DNA of 64,000 nucleotides from NCBI RefSeq assembly GCF_000262465.1, contig NZ_CM001489.1:6449222-6513221 (forward strand), given 5' to 3'. The notes beneath the pieces are model-generated. The model did no database searches, was not told where the DNA came from, and saw nothing but the letters and a program-made list of their open reading frames with translations. Positions 8,973 through 16,057 of the stretch are shown one piece after another (within the stretch, counting starts at the first letter, position 1; each line of letters opens with the position of its first letter). The translations under genes and the position numbers were made by a program. Source of the DNA: Frankia sp. QA3 (lineage in GTDB: Bacteria > Actinomycetota > Actinomycetes > Frankiales > Frankiaceae).

Positions 8973-10610
8973 TCAGCGCCGGCCGGAGGCGGACCGCGGC
9001 GGTGCCGGGCGAGGCGCACCCCCGCCTGGACCCGGCCCCGGCGTCGCGCCTGCGGGGCCCCCGCCGCCGGTGCCTGCCCCGCCGCCGGGGGGACCGCCGG
9101 CCGGGCCGCCCCGGCCACCGAGCTCGCCCGGGAGGACCGCACGCGGGTCGCCGACCGAGTCCACGACCTGCCGGGCCAGGTCGTGGACGCGACGGCCCAT
9201 GCCTCGAGCCGTTCGCCGCAACCGCTCGAACGCCTCCCGCGGCCGGATCTGATTGCGTTCCGCCAGTACGCCGATGGCCTGCTCGACGATCACTCGGGAC
9301 GCCAGGGCGTGCTCGAGCTGGACGACGGACAGCCGCAGCTGCTCGATCTCGCCAAGGTCACGCTCTGCTCGGCGCGGGCGCCCCGGTGGGGCGAGGTCCT
9401 CGGCCAGCAGGTCGGCGAGCACCATCGCGGAGATCAGATCACCGACCGGGCGGACCTCCGGCCCCGGGCCCTCCACGACCCAGCCTGCGGGCGTTCGCCG
9501 CAGCCGCATGTCCGAGGTGGAGCGCCGGGAGACGGCCGGAGCCGGCTTGGCGCCGCCGGTCCCCACGGGGCCGGTGCCGCCGCCGTGAGTGAGCTGTGGA
9601 GCCGGTCGCGGCGGCCCGGCGCGACCGGGCGGTCCGGGGCGGGCAGCCCGCGCGACGGTATGTGGCGTGGGCGTTGGCGTCCGGCCGAGCGGATGCGGGG
9701 CGGCCGGGGCACCCGCCTCCGGCCTGCCCTGGGGCCCCGGCGCGCCACTCCCAGGTACCCGGGGTATGCCGGGGAGTGGCGGTGGCGGTGGCGGGGCTGC
9801 GGCGGCAACACCCTGCGCCGCTTCCCCGCTCGGTGCCGCTTCCCCGCTCGGTGCCGCGTCACCGTCCGGGGTGGGCGTGGCGCCCGGCGACGGGGCCGTG
9901 GGAGCGGCGGGGGTCGGCCGCTGCTCGCCGCCCGGCGCCGGGCCGGGTCGCGAGGGCGTCTCCTCCTGGGCCGCACGCTCCTCCTGGGAGGGACGTTTCT
10001 CCTGAGAGGGACGTTCCGCGGCCAGCGGGCCGGCCGGGGCCTGGTCGCCGGAGCCGACGGGACCGCCGGCCGCCTCCCGGCGGTTGCCGGGGCGCGGTCC
10101 GTTGAGCGACACCGTCGGCGGGGGCGGCGCGGGGATGTCACCCGTGGCCGCGAGTGCGTCCGCGATCCCCCGGACCAGGGCTAGTGTGTCGGCGGACACG
10201 GTCACCTCACCGTGGTCCAGACCGACGAGAAAGCCGAGCAGTCGGCCGTCCGGCGGGATCACCGGCATCGCGAGATAGCTGCGCACCCCCAGCTGGCGAT
10301 GCTCGGCCGTGTCGGCCGCGGGATGCCCCGCGCCGACCCCGGCCGCCGCCGCGGGCGCACCGTCGAGCATCCGGGCGATGATGCTGTCCGCCCGGGGATA
10401 GTGGGTTCCCTCGTCGAGATCGGCGAAGGTTCCGGTCACACGGAGATAGCTCGCAGTCGTCGCAGATACCACGACGAAACAGGCCGTCTCCATCCGGTCC
10501 AGGGCGCGAACGGCCCGCAGCGCGGCATCGACGGTGCTCCACGCCTGTTCTGAAGGTACTGACGACACAGGCCGAACTCTCCCACAAACTTCACGGGCAG
10601 TGACGGACAC
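8973..10610 (-). CDS. GAF-ANTAR domain regulatory protein with long Pro/Gly linker
   Basis: The 545-residue protein starts with a GAF-like sensor (about residues 20-150, including RSYLAMPVIPPDGRLLGFLVG). A Pro/Gly/Ala-rich linker of roughly 190 residues follows. The C-terminal third contains an ANTAR RNA-binding domain: LEHALASRVIVEQAIGVLAE then RNQIRPREAFERLRRTARG near 410-450. ANTAR domains act as transcription antiterminators by binding paired hexaloop hairpins in nascent RNA; the GAF part would sense a small ligand. After ANTAR there is a second Gly/Pro tail. The GTG start at 10610 is uncertain because several GTG/TTG codons lie nearby. Targets are not visible in the window. Confidence 0.8.
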   Translation of the reverse strand: MSVTAREVCGRVRPVSSVPSEQAWSTVDAALRAVRALDRMETACFVVVSATTASYLRVTGTFADLDEGTHYPRADSIIARMLDGAPAAAAGVGAGHPAADTAEHRQLGVRSYLAMPVIPPDGRLLGFLVGLDHGEVTVSADTLALVRGIADALAATGDIPAPPPPTVSLNGPRPGNRREAAGGPVGSGDQAPAGPLAAERPSQEKRPSQEERAAQEETPSRPGPAPGGEQRPTPAAPTAPSPGATPTPDGDAAPSGEAAPSGEAAQGVAAAAPPPPPPLPGIPRVPGSGAPGPQGRPEAGAPAAPHPLGRTPTPTPHTVARAARPGPPGRAGPPRPAPQLTHGGGTGPVGTGGAKPAPAVSRRSTSDMRLRRTPAGWVVEGPGPEVRPVGDLISAMVLADLLAEDLAPPGRPRRAERDLGEIEQLRLSVVQLEHALASRVIVEQAIGVLAERNQIRPREAFERLRRTARGMGRRVHDLARQVVDSVGDPRAVLPGELGGRGGPAGGPPGGGAGTGGGGPAGATPGPGPGGGAPRPAPPRSASGRR

Positions 10611-10681
10611 CGTCCCACGAGCCGGCCGCGTGTGCGGTGGGAAGGTAAGAACTCCCGGGATGTCGTTGCTCTACGTATCCG

Positions 10682-10921
10682 TTATGCGGCAGAAGTGACC
10701 TTCTCGGTGACCTGGCGGACGCTCGGGTTCGTCATCACAGTGCCATCGGGAAAGAGCACGGTCGGTACGGTCGCGTTCCCGTTGTTAGCATCGCGGACAA
10801 GTTGCTCTGCTGTCGGGTCGTTCTCGATATCAACGGTCTTGTACTCGACCCCGGCCCGGTCGAGTTGGCTCTTCAGCCGAACGCAGTAGCCGCACCAGGA
10901 AGTCGTGTAGATCGTGAGCAC
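10682..10921 (-). CDS. mrx1: Mycoredoxin (mycothiol-dependent glutaredoxin-like)
   Basis: The 79-residue thioredoxin-fold protein has the active site CGYC (C10-C13), the TVP cis-proline at 51-53 and the VLFPDG turn, the standard set of mycoredoxin-1. That enzyme reduces mixed disulfides between proteins and mycothiol in actinobacteria. Length is typical. The GTG start at 10921 is preceded by GGAGG at a good spacing. It lies divergent from uvrD2, as the corresponding pair does in mycobacteria. A SigR-like promoter is visible upstream at 10961-10987, which suits a thiol-oxidation response. Confidence 0.93.
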   Translation of the reverse strand: MLTIYTTSWCGYCVRLKSQLDRAGVEYKTVDIENDPTAEQLVRDANNGNATVPTVLFPDGTVMTNPSVRQVTEKVTSAA

Positions 10922-10960
10922 GAATGGGCCTCCAAGCCACTGGGACGCAACGGTTGGTGT

Positions 10961-10987
10961 AACAGCGTCGCGCCTGCGCCGCTTCCC
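10961..10987 (-). promoter_or_regulatory. SigR/SigH-type promoter of mrx1
   Basis: On the minus strand GGGAAG (10987-10982) is followed after exactly 18 bases by GTT (10963-10961), about 40 bases upstream of the mrx1 GTG. The SigR/SigH consensus is GGAAT or GGAAC, 18-19 bases, GTT, so only one -35 base departs. Mycoredoxin genes are established members of such regulons. Confidence 0.6.
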
Positions 10988-11016
10988 GGCGCGCGTGGGG
11001 ACTACCGTGTCGGGGG

Positions 11017-13261
11017 ATGTCCGGATCGCCTGGCCCCGCCGCGCGGGCCGCCGCCTCCCCCGCGGCCGGGGACCTGCTCGCCGAGCTCGATCCCGAGCAG
11101 CGGGCCGCGGCCGGCGCCCCCCTCGGGCCGGTCTGCATCCTCGCCGGTGCTGGTACGGGCAAGACGCGCACCATCACGCACAGAATCGCCCACATGGTCG
11201 TGGACCGGGGAGTGGGCTCGGGCCAGATCCTCGCCGTGAGCTTCACGACCAGGGCGGCGGGGGAGCTGCGCGGCCGGTTGCGGGCCATGGGCGTGCCCGG
11301 CGTGCAGGCACGAACATTCCATTCGGCGGCGTTGCGGCAGTTGCAGCACTTCTGGCCGGCCGTGGCCGGCGGGCCGCTGCCCCGCCCCGAGTCCAGCAAG
11401 ATCCCCAACATGATGCGTGCCGCGGGGCGCCTGCGGCTGCGGCCGGACCGCGCCGAGCTGCGGGACCTGACCGCCGAGGTCGAGTGGGCGAAGGCCACCC
11501 TCGTCGCGCCTGCCGACTACGCCCGGATGGCGGCGGCGAGCGGCCGGGAGACCGCCACCCCGGCGGAGACCGTCGCCCGGCTCTACGCCGCGTATGAGGA
11601 GGTCAAGCGGGAGGCCGGCGTCGTCGACATGGAGGACCTGCTGCTGCTCACCGCGGCCATGATCGAGGAACACGGCTGGGTCGCCACCGAGGTCCGCTCC
11701 CGCTACCGCCATCTCGTCGTCGACGAGTACCAGGACGTCAACGCGTTGCAGCAACGCGTGCTCGAGGCGTGGCTCGGCGAGCGCGACAGCCTCTGCGTCG
11801 TCGGCGACCCGCACCAGACCATCTACTCGTTCGCCGGCGCCACGCCTCACTACCTGCTCGACTTCCCGCGGCGCCACCCCGACGCCGCGGTCGTCCGGCT
11901 CGTGCGGGACTACCGGTCGACCCCGCAGGTCGTGGGGCTGGCGAACCGGCTCGTGCAGGCCGCGCCCGGCACCCGGCTGATCGCTGCGGCGCCGGACGGC
12001 CCGCCGCCGGTCTGGCTGGAGTGCGACAGCGAGGCGGACGAGGCCGCCGCCGTCGCCAGCCGAATACGCACGCTGATCGCCCGGGGGACGCCGGCCAGCC
12101 GCATCGCCGTGCTGTATCGGATCAACGCCCAGTCCGAGGCCTACGAGGCTGAGATCGGCGCGGCCGGCATCGCCTATCTCGTCCGCGGCGGCGAGAAGTT
12201 CTTCGCCCGAACCGAGGTCGTCGCGGCGTTGCGGCTGCTGCGGGCCGCCTTGCGCTCGGCCGACACCGACCGGCCCGAGGGGCTCGCAGACACGGTCGCG
12301 GACATTCTCGGCGCACTGAACTGGCGGGCGGACCGGCCGTCGGCGGGGTCCGGCGCCGAGCGGGAGCAGTGGGAGAACCTCGCCGCCCTGCACCGCCTGG
12401 CCGCCGACCTCGCCGCCCGTACCCCGCAGGCGGGCCTCGCCGAGTTCGTCGCCGAGCTCGGCGATCGCGTCACCCACGAGCACCAGCCCACCGTGGAGGG
12501 GGTGACGCTGTCCACGCTGCACGCCGCGAAGGGCCTGGAATGGGACGCGGTTTTCCTCGTGGGCCTGGCCGACGGCACGCTGCCGCTCGTCCACGCGAAG
12601 ACCGCCGAGCAGATCGCCGAGGAACGCCGCCTGCTCTACGTGGGAGTGACCCGGGCCCGTACCCACCTCGTCCTGTCCTGGGCCCTGGCCCGCGCCGACG
12701 GCGGCCGGCGTTCACGGCGCCCGTCCCGCTTCCTCGATGATCTGCGGCCGGTGCGTCGTGGCCTCGGCCCGGCTGCCGGCGGGCGGGGGCACAGCGGGGC
12801 AGGGCGGCACGGCGGGGCGGGTCGGCACACCGGGGCCCGGTCCCGAGGCGGGGCGTGGGGGCACGGCGGGGCGCCAGGGGGCGGCGGATGCGGCCGGCGC
12901 CGGCGGCGGGCCGGGCCGAGGGCGCTCGGCGGTGCGCTGCCGGGTCTGCGGGCGGGCCCTGACCGGCGCCCAGGCCAGGGTCGGACGCTGCGAGGACTGC
13001 CCCGGCGACGTCGACGCCGCGCTGTACGAGCGGCTGCGGGCGTGGCGGGCGGCGACCGCGCGGGAACTGCACATGCCCGTCTTCGTGATCTTCACCGATG
13101 CGACCCTGCAGGCGATCGCCGAATGCCGGCCCCGCTCGGTCGCCGAGCTCGTCCGGATTCCCGGGATCGGCCAGGCCAAGCTCGACCGCTACGGGCAGGC
13201 CGTGTTCGACCTCGTCGCCGGGCGCACCCCGCCGACCGTGCCCACACGCGACCCCTCGTAA
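11017..13261 (+). CDS. uvrD2: UvrD2-type DNA helicase, apparent frameshift before the HRDC tail
   Basis: The helicase core reads in one frame from the ATG at 11017 to about 12780. Walker A is GAGTGKT (44-50), Walker B is VVDEYQD (near 233-239), and the later motifs are GDPHQTIYSFAGA, HAAKGLEWDAV and EERRLLYVGVTRAR. UvrD2 is a 3'-5' helicase or translocase with a C-terminal HRDC domain joined through a tetracysteine element. Here the tetracysteine and HRDC are encoded in the +1 frame, and the core frame otherwise runs on as arginine-rich nonsense to 13275. The shift falls in a G-run-rich linker at roughly 12745-12930. It could be a sequencing error, a mutation that frees the core, or programmed frameshifting. 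Confidence 0.88.
12737..13261 (+). CDS. HRDC and tetracysteine tail of UvrD2, in shifted frame
   Basis: This frame has an ATG at 12737 and ends at 13261, overlapping the helicase core frame. From about residue 67 it reads CRVCGRALTG then GRCEDCPG, the four-cysteine linker of UvrD2, followed by an HRDC domain (LYERLRAWRAATARELH, IFTDATLQAIAE, LVRIPGIGQAKLDRYGQ). The residues before that are a Gly/Ala/Pro-rich linker. HRDC domains bind DNA, and in mycobacterial UvrD2 this tail aids unwinding. Whether it is made as a separate protein, as part of a full-length product by frameshifting, or is fused in reality through a sequence error cannot be told from the DNA alone. Confidence 0.8.
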   Translation: MICGRCVVASARLPAGGGTAGQGGTAGRVGTPGPGPEAGRGGTAGRQGAADAAGAGGGPGRGRSAVRCRVCGRALTGAQARVGRCEDCPGDVDAALYERLRAWRAATARELHMPVFVIFTDATLQAIAECRPRSVAELVRIPGIGQAKLDRYGQAVFDLVAGRTPPTVPTRDPS

Positions 13262-13287
13262 CCATCTGTGTCTGATACGCGACACAG

Positions 13288-13324
13288 AAAATACGTTGAG
13301 GTTCGCGTGGCGACCTTCTACCGT
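13288..13324 (+). promoter_or_regulatory. whiB7 promoter with WhiB7-type AT box
   Basis: TTGAGG (13296-13301) and TACCGT (13319-13324) are separated by 17 bases. AAAAT (13288-13292) lies exactly three bases upstream of the -35. WhiB7-SigA promoters in mycobacteria and streptomycetes carry such an AT-rich patch just upstream of the -35, read by the AT-hook, so positive autoregulation is likely. Confidence 0.6.
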
Positions 13325-13379
13325 TACCCACGACGCCCGACGCAGGCCCTGGAACGGCTGCGCTCCAAGGCTCCCCGAC

Positions 13380-13391
13380 AAGGAGGTGATC
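13380..13391 (+). promoter_or_regulatory. Exceptionally strong Shine-Dalgarno of the whiB7 leader ORF
   Basis: AAGGAGGTGATC is a continuous complement of the 16S rRNA 3' end. It lies five bases before a GTG at 13397. Such full-length matches are rare and here mark efficient translation of the whiB7 leader. Confidence 0.8.
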
Positions 13392-13396
13392 TCGCC

Positions 13397-13879
13397 GTGA
13401 TCAGCATTCTGATGGACAAAGCCGGCACCGAGATCGCCCGCCCGTGGGGATATCGGCCCGGCCCGGCGGCTTTGCGTGCCGTCGCGCCCGTGCCGGCCGC
13501 CGTCGAGGCGTCCGTCGTTCTCGGCAGAGCCGCCCTCGGCAGCCCCGCCCTCGGCATAGGTGCTCTCGGCACGGTCGGCCGTCTCGGCCGGTCCGGTGTG
13601 GTCAGCACGGTCGGCGCCCCCTTCGTGGCGGACGTCCGTGTGCTGGCGGTCTGCCATGGCATCGAGGTCCAGGGCCAGGGGACGGGTGCGCCCGCCGCCG
13701 CCATCTCGGGCACGGTCCTCGGCCAAGTCGGGTTCACCGCGATCGCCGAGCGTCCGGCCGGCGAGCCGACGCGTCGGCTCGCCATGTCCTGGAACCCGGC
13801 GTCCGCCGAGGTCCAGGCGTCCGAGCACGCAGACCGTCACCTCATCTCGGGATCCGCTCGCGATCCGCTCCCGGACTAG
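13397..13879 (+). CDS. whiB7 leader ORF (160 residues), putative attenuation sensor
   Basis: No family is recognised. The frame opens at GTG 13397 behind the strong ribosome site and stays strongly G/C at third positions to the TAG at 13877-13879, so it behaves as coding. The product starts MISILMDKAGTEIARPWGYR, then is Ala/Gly/Val-rich. It lies between the whiB7 promoter and the terminator hairpin, whose 5' arm begins 21 bases after the stop. whiB7 leaders in other actinobacteria contain translated upstream ORFs that couple ribosome inhibition to read-through; this ORF is in the right place but is much longer than expected. It might instead be an independent small protein. Confidence 0.5.
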   Translation: MISILMDKAGTEIARPWGYRPGPAALRAVAPVPAAVEASVVLGRAALGSPALGIGALGTVGRLGRSGVVSTVGAPFVADVRVLAVCHGIEVQGQGTGAPAAAISGTVLGQVGFTAIAERPAGEPTRRLAMSWNPASAEVQASEHADRHLISGSARDPLPD

Positions 13880-13899
13880 TTCCGCGGAGCCGACGCCGA

Positions 13900-13937
13900 G
13901 GCCGCGATCCCCATGGGGATCGCGGCCTTTGTCGTTT
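13900..13937 (+). terminator. Intrinsic terminator/attenuator in the whiB7 leader
   Basis: A perfect 28-base palindrome (13900-13927) gives arms of up to 13 bases with a tiny AT loop. It is followed at once by TTTGTCGTTT. It ends 58 bases before the whiB7 start codon, so transcripts must pass it to express whiB7. An eight-base copy of its 5' arm (CGCGATCC) lies at 13859-13866, inside the end of the leader ORF, and could pair with the 3' arm as an antiterminator. Confidence 0.8.
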
Positions 13938-13985
13938 CGCTCCTTCCATCCGCTCGAAGACCTACCCGTGTCGGAGGTGACACCG

Positions 13986-14273
13986 GTGTTCGATCACTCG
14001 ATCGTCTCCCGGATCGAGCGGGATCGGCTCGTCCTGCCCTGCTGGGACGTCGATCCTGAGATGTTCTTCGCTGAGTCCCCGGCGGACGTGGAGACCGCCA
14101 AGGCGGTCTGCCGTACCTGCCCGGTCCGAGTGGCGTGCCTGACCGCGGCCCTCGACCGGGCCGAGCCGTGGGGGGTGTGGGGCGGCGAGCTGGTCGTGAC
14201 CGGCACCGTCGTCCCCCACAAGCGGCCCCGCGGCCGGCCGCGCAAGGTGCGCCCTGAGGAGGTCGCAGCCTGA
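13986..14273 (+). CDS. whiB7: WhiB7-type redox transcription factor with AT-hook
   Basis: The 95-residue protein has the four cluster-binding cysteines (C19, C42, C45, C51), the WGVWGGE turn (62-68) and a C-terminal AT-hook RGRPRK (82-87). That combination defines WhiB7/WblC, which partners SigA to switch on intrinsic antibiotic-resistance genes. GTG 13986 was chosen because GGAGG at 13973-13977 stands eight bases upstream; GTG 13968 would put the ribosome site inside the gene. The position next to uvrD2 and an ABC1 kinase matches mycobacteria. Regulation by promoter autoactivation and leader attenuation is suggested by the upstream features. Confidence 0.93.
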   Translation: MFDHSIVSRIERDRLVLPCWDVDPEMFFAESPADVETAKAVCRTCPVRVACLTAALDRAEPWGVWGGELVVTGTVVPHKRPRGRPRKVRPEEVAA

Positions 14274-14280
14274 CGGGCGC

Positions 14281-14318
14281 GGCGGGCGGGACACCGATTC
14301 GTCGGCGTCCCGCCCGCC
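14281..14318 (+). terminator. Terminator after whiB7
   Basis: A perfect 12-bp stem (14281-14292 with 14307-14318) with a 14-base loop starts seven bases after the whiB7 stop. Confidence 0.7.
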
Positions 14319-14373
14319 GCCGTTGGCCGTTGATTTCTTCCAGTGCTCCCGTCGGCACCGGTACTGTTCCGGC

Positions 14374-15981
14374 GTGCCCAGCAGCGAGCGTGTCTATCCG
14401 ATGTCGACCGGAACGGGAACGGCGCCGGGCGTGGCGCCGGGATCGGCCGGGGTCGACGACCTGTCTCTCGCCGTCGCCGCCCTCACCAGCCCCGAACTGG
14501 CCGAGATCGTGGATCTCGTCGCCTGGGTGGACGCCGGCTGGCTTTACGTGGCCAACGCCGACGGCTCGGCTCGGCTGCCGGTGACCGACCCGGACGGCCC
14601 CTGGGAGGTCCGTTACGGGCGGCACCCGCTGGCCTGCCAGGACCCGATGCACGGGGTGCCCCTGGCCGCGGCGCTGGCGGATCCGTCGCCGCCGAACGAA
14701 CGCGACGCCTACCCCTTCGCCGGCCGCCGGCTGCTGTCCGCCTTCGGGGACCCCACCCGGTCGCCGGACCTGATCGTCGTGCACACCCCCCGGCATTACT
14801 GGCCCGAACGCGGCGGGCACCTCGGCGAGCACGGCTCGCTCAACGCCGGGCAGTCCCGCGCCCCGCTGGTGCTCTCCGGCCCCGGCGTGCGGGCCCGGGG
14901 GCTGCGGCCCGGCGCGGCGCGGATCATCGACGTCGCCCCCACCCTCGCCGCGCTCGCAGGCGTGACCATGCCCGACGCCGAGGGCACGGCCCTCACCCAC
15001 CTCGCCGGTCCGGGCGCGCGCCACGTCGTCGGCCTGCTGTGGGACGGCGCGAACAGCAACGACCTGCTGCACCTCGCCCAGACGGGCGACCTGCCGAACG
15101 TCGCCCGGCTGCTGGCCGAGGGGACCGCACTGACCGGCGGGGCGATCGCCGAGTTCCCCAGCGTCACGCTGACCAACCACACCTCCGCGCTGACGGGTGT
15201 CGGACCGGGCCGGCACGGCATCCTGCACAACGTCTACTTCGACCGGGCCACCGGCCGCCAGGTGATCGTCAACGACGTGAAGACCTGGCATTCCGCCTGC
15301 GAGCAGCTCCGCGACGGCGTCGAGACGCTCTTCGAGGCCGTCGCCCGCCAGCGCCCCGGCGCGGTGAGCGCCTGCGTGAACGAGCCCGTCGACCGGGGCG
15401 CGCACTACTCGACGTTTGGCCTGGTCCGGGCGGCCGGCAACGACGGTGGCGCCGGCGACATGGGCGACTACCTGCCGCCGGCGGAGGGCGATCCGCACGC
15501 CAGCGCGCACTGGATCCGCGAGAACCCCGACTACTCCTGGTCCACCCGGGTCGATGCGCTGGGCCTCGCGCAGGTCGTCCAGCTGTGGGCGCCGGGCACG
15601 ACTCCGCCCGATGTCATGTGGTGGAACACCACGGTCACCGACACCGGCCATCACGGCGGCGGTCCCTACTCGGAGCAGTCCCGCGCCGCGCTGCGGGACG
15701 CGGACGCCCGCCTCGGCAGCTTCCTCGACCTGCTCGCTGAACGCGACCTGCTGGCCGAGACCGCGATCCTGCTGACCGCCGACCACGGCTCGGAGGCGGC
15801 GGACCCGGCCTGCCGCGGCGACTGGGGCGATGCCCTGCGCGCCGCCGGCGTCCGCTTCCGCGACGAGGGATACGGCTTCCTCTACCTCGGCGAGTCCGCT
15901 TTCGACGGCTTCACCTCGGATGGCTTCACCTCGGACGACTCCGCTGTGGAGGACTCCGCCTTCGGGGCCGCCGCCTCCTGA
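14374..15981 (+). CDS. Alkaline-phosphatase superfamily phosphodiesterase with a duplicated front module
   Basis: The protein has about 535 residues. From roughly residue 210 it is a type I phosphodiesterase/nucleotide pyrophosphatase: LLWDGANSNDLL (metal Asp), FPSVTLTNHTSALTG (nucleophile region), GHHGGGPYSEQS and LLTADHGSEA (metal Asp-His). Before this, residues 110-190 contain GGHLGEHGSLNAGQSR then APLVLSGPGVRARG and DVAPTLAALAGV, which looks like the terminal part of another domain of the same superfamily. So the protein appears to be a C-terminal half placed ahead of a complete domain. The start is uncertain (GTG 14374 or ATG 14401; neither has a clear ribosome site). A four-residue SDGFTSD-type duplication lies near the end. 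The substrate is unknown. Confidence 0.75.
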   Translation: MPSSERVYPMSTGTGTAPGVAPGSAGVDDLSLAVAALTSPELAEIVDLVAWVDAGWLYVANADGSARLPVTDPDGPWEVRYGRHPLACQDPMHGVPLAAALADPSPPNERDAYPFAGRRLLSAFGDPTRSPDLIVVHTPRHYWPERGGHLGEHGSLNAGQSRAPLVLSGPGVRARGLRPGAARIIDVAPTLAALAGVTMPDAEGTALTHLAGPGARHVVGLLWDGANSNDLLHLAQTGDLPNVARLLAEGTALTGGAIAEFPSVTLTNHTSALTGVGPGRHGILHNVYFDRATGRQVIVNDVKTWHSACEQLRDGVETLFEAVARQRPGAVSACVNEPVDRGAHYSTFGLVRAAGNDGGAGDMGDYLPPAEGDPHASAHWIRENPDYSWSTRVDALGLAQVVQLWAPGTTPPDVMWWNTTVTDTGHHGGGPYSEQSRAALRDADARLGSFLDLLAERDLLAETAILLTADHGSEAADPACRGDWGDALRAAGVRFRDEGYGFLYLGESAFDGFTSDGFTSDDSAVEDSAFGAAAS

Positions 15982-16057
15982 CGCACCCGCGCTCGGCGCC
16001 GTTGCGCGCGGCCGCTGCCGCCCGGCGCCGGTCAGCAGGGGCGTCGGAGGGCCGCGG

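Noticed and set aside
12470..13840. A long minus-strand frame covering the uvrD2 3' end and whiB7 leader
   Set aside because: Its product is a mix of charged low-complexity residues, has no ribosome site and runs against the HRDC coding frame, so it is not treated as a gene.
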